Shown here piece after piece: positions 14,329-15,772 of a stretch of DNA of 15,772 bases. Within the stretch, counting starts at the first letter, position 1. The number at the start of each line of letters is the position of its first letter. Below the pieces are notes generated by a model. It searched no databases. It saw only the letters and a program-made list of their open reading frames with translations, and was not told the origin of the DNA. The stretch comes from Actinospica sp035712985 (GTDB lineage Bacteria; Actinomycetota; Actinomycetes; Streptomycetales; Catenulisporaceae). Position numbers and translations under genes: made by a program. Location of the stretch: contig DASTAE010000342.1 in assembly GCA_035712985.1 (NCBI GenBank), forward strand, positions 1-15,772, read 5' to 3'.

Positions 14329-15772
14329 TCAGGTCGGCTGCGGCACGAGGTCGAAGCTGAGCCGCACCCCGGCCGTCGCTGCCACGACGTCGGGATGCTC
14401 CTCGCCGAGCGCCGCGGCGAACCGGGTGAGCGTCGTCTCGCGCAGGGCCCTGGCCTGCTCCTGCCGGCCGAGTACCGTGTAGTCGAGCGCCAGGTTCGAG
14501 GCGCTGGACAACGTGATCGGATGCGCGGACCCGACCCGCTCGGTGAGCTGCTGGTGCAGCGTCGTGTCGAGCTCGCACGCCTCCTCGTGCCGACCCGTCG
14601 CCGCGTACCCGTTCGCGAGGTTGAGGCCGGCCCCCTGGGTCAGCGGGCTGAGTTCTCCGGCGGAGTCCATGAGCGTGTCGTTGGCCTCCTTCAACTGCGC
14701 GAATCCGTCCGCGCTCCGCCCGACGCGCAGCAGGTAGGAGCCGAGGTTCGACCGCGCCACGCAGGTGTACGGATGCGGTCGGCCGAGCCGCCGCTCGTAC
14801 TTCCCCAGCACCGTCTCCGCGATCGTGACCGCGTGCTCGTGGCGGCCGTTCGCGGCGAGGTCGGCGGCCAGATTGATCTGGCAGGCCAGCGCCTCCGGGT
14901 GGTCGTCCTCGTAGCCGGCCGCGAAGCGCTGCGCGGTCTCCTCGGTCAGCGCCCGGGCACGCGCGTGCTCGCCGAGGTAGCGCAGCGAGACCGCGAGGGA
15001 GGTCGCGGCCCGCAGCGTCTCCACGAACTCGGGACCGAGCACCTTGAGGAAGTCGTTGTACGTGCGGTCCATCATCGCGGCCGACTGCTTGTAGTCGCCG
15101 AGATCCCGGTAGTCGGTGGCCAGCGCGAGCACCGAGTGCAGCGTGTAAGGGTGCTGCTCGCCGAGCACCTGGCGCCGCCGCTGCAGGGTGTCGCTGTCGA
15201 GCTCCTGGGCCTGCCGGCTCGCGCCGCTCAGCCGGAGGGAGAGCGCCAGGTTGGCGGCCGCCGTCAGGGTCCGGTGGTAGTCCTCGCCGTACTGCTGGGC
15301 GAACCGCGCGTGCGTCTGGCGGTCCATCTCCAGCGCCTGGCGGTACAGGCCGAGGCCGCGCAGGTCGCCCGCGAGGCTGCCGGCCGTCATGAGCGCGTGC
15401 AGGTCGTCCGCGCCGTCCGGAAAGACCTCGCGCTGCCGTTCGAGGACCGCCTCGTCGAGCTCCCGCGCCTTCGCGAAGTCGCCCATGGAGCGGTACACGT
15501 TCCCGAGGTGGAAGCGCAGGTGCAGGATCTGGCGGAGCAGCCCGGTGGTCTCGGGACCGCCCGGCAGCGGCCCCTGCGCCAGCTGCTCGAGCGTCGCCGA
15601 CCACTGCGCGTCGAGGCTCCAGCCGACCTCAAGCGCCTCGCTGTGCTGGCTGCTCTTCCACAGGAACCGGACCCACTCGATCAGCAGCAGGCGCGCCTTC
15701 TCCTCCTGGCAGGAGGCCGCGTCAGACGGGCCGAGGTGCGGCCAGATGCGCGCGTACGTCGGCCAGTTCCGC
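14329..15772 (-). CDS. fxsT: TPR protein, FxsT-like (FxSxx-COOH system), N-terminus outside the window
   Basis: The frame is open from the right edge down to the TGA at 14329-14331, giving 480 visible residues; the start and N-terminal part are missing. It opens with NWPTYARIWPHLGPSDAA, then RLLLIEWVRFLWKSSQHSEA and LHLRFHLGNVYRSMGDFAKA, followed by about seven TPR units of 42 residues of the kinesin-light-chain type, recognisable by LGxxHPYTL and NLALxLRxxG. This order matches the C-terminal half of FxsT, which carries NB-ARC-type NTPase sequence and often a TIR-like domain upstream; that portion would be beyond the edge. FxsT accompanies the FxSxx-COOH peptide and radical-SAM FxsB cyclophane system; its role is not established. 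Another NB-ARC/TPR regulator is the main alternative. GTG 15498 and ATG 15486 lie inside the conserved region and are not real starts. Confidence 0.7.
   Translation of the reverse strand, partial: RNWPTYARIWPHLGPSDAASCQEEKARLLLIEWVRFLWKSSQHSEALEVGWSLDAQWSATLEQLAQGPLPGGPETTGLLRQILHLRFHLGNVYRSMGDFAKARELDEAVLERQREVFPDGADDLHALMTAGSLAGDLRGLGLYRQALEMDRQTHARFAQQYGEDYHRTLTAAANLALSLRLSGASRQAQELDSDTLQRRRQVLGEQHPYTLHSVLALATDYRDLGDYKQSAAMMDRTYNDFLKVLGPEFVETLRAATSLAVSLRYLGEHARARALTEETAQRFAAGYEDDHPEALACQINLAADLAANGRHEHAVTIAETVLGKYERRLGRPHPYTCVARSNLGSYLLRVGRSADGFAQLKEANDTLMDSAGELSPLTQGAGLNLANGYAATGRHEEACELDTTLHQQLTERVGSAHPITLSSASNLALDYTVLGRQEQARALRETTLTRFAAALGEEHPDVVAATAGVRLSFDLVPQPT

Noticed and set aside
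1..15772. tRNA or rRNA genes, CRISPR arrays, insertion sequences, integrases or attachment sites
   Set aside because: No transposase or integrase motifs, regularly spaced repeats, flanking direct repeats or RNA-gene folds were seen. The only repeats are short operators, hairpins and codon-level low-complexity stretches.

Overview
The window is GC-rich throughout, with strong G/C bias at third codon positions, frequent GTG/TTG starts, a leaderless-looking gene, a Tat-dependent lipoprotein and a sugar transporter with no ATPase gene of its own. Together these point to a filamentous or related Actinomycetota (Streptomyces-like). The sequence alone does not fix the genus.

Layout. (1) 51-2332, minus strand: galT and galK, two Leloir-pathway genes 47 nt apart, with no galE in view. 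(2) 2416-3228, plus strand: a DeoR-family repressor transcribed divergently from galT; the 83-nt gap carries AAACG repeats. (3) 3263-6537, minus strand: a three-gene CUT1 carbohydrate ABC importer (Tat lipoprotein binding protein and two permeases with EAA loops), convergent with deoR and separated from it by a bidirectional terminator. A perfect 38-bp palindrome lies between the binding-protein and permease genes. (4) 6538-7625: about 1.1 kb with no convincing intact gene. It holds the importer promoter and 5' leader, a short coding-like remnant, a minus-strand terminator, and a possible 14-codon leader peptide with alternative hairpins upstream of the next gene. (5) 7626-8612: an EamA/DMT-type transporter. 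(6) 8717-10117: a single-pass membrane protein of unknown function with a Thr/Pro-rich cytoplasmic N-terminus. (7) 10152-12395: a RecD2-type helicase. (8) 12533-14322: two tandem paralogous alpha/beta hydrolases. (9) 14329 to the right edge, minus strand: a TPR protein, missing its N-terminus, resembling FxsT of the FxSxx-COOH (radical-SAM cyclophane RiPP) system.

How the parts fit. The galTK, deoR and importer genes look like one galactose or galactoside regulon. A 17-bp motif beside the deoR/galT promoters (2382-2398) recurs with 13 of 17 identities in the importer promoter (6695-6711), as expected if the DeoR protein represses both units and senses a phosphosugar. Energy for the importer probably comes from a shared ATPase of MsiK type encoded elsewhere. 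The remaining genes look like ordinary chromosomal genes, except that the right edge probably enters an FxSxx-COOH locus, whose other genes are not in the window.
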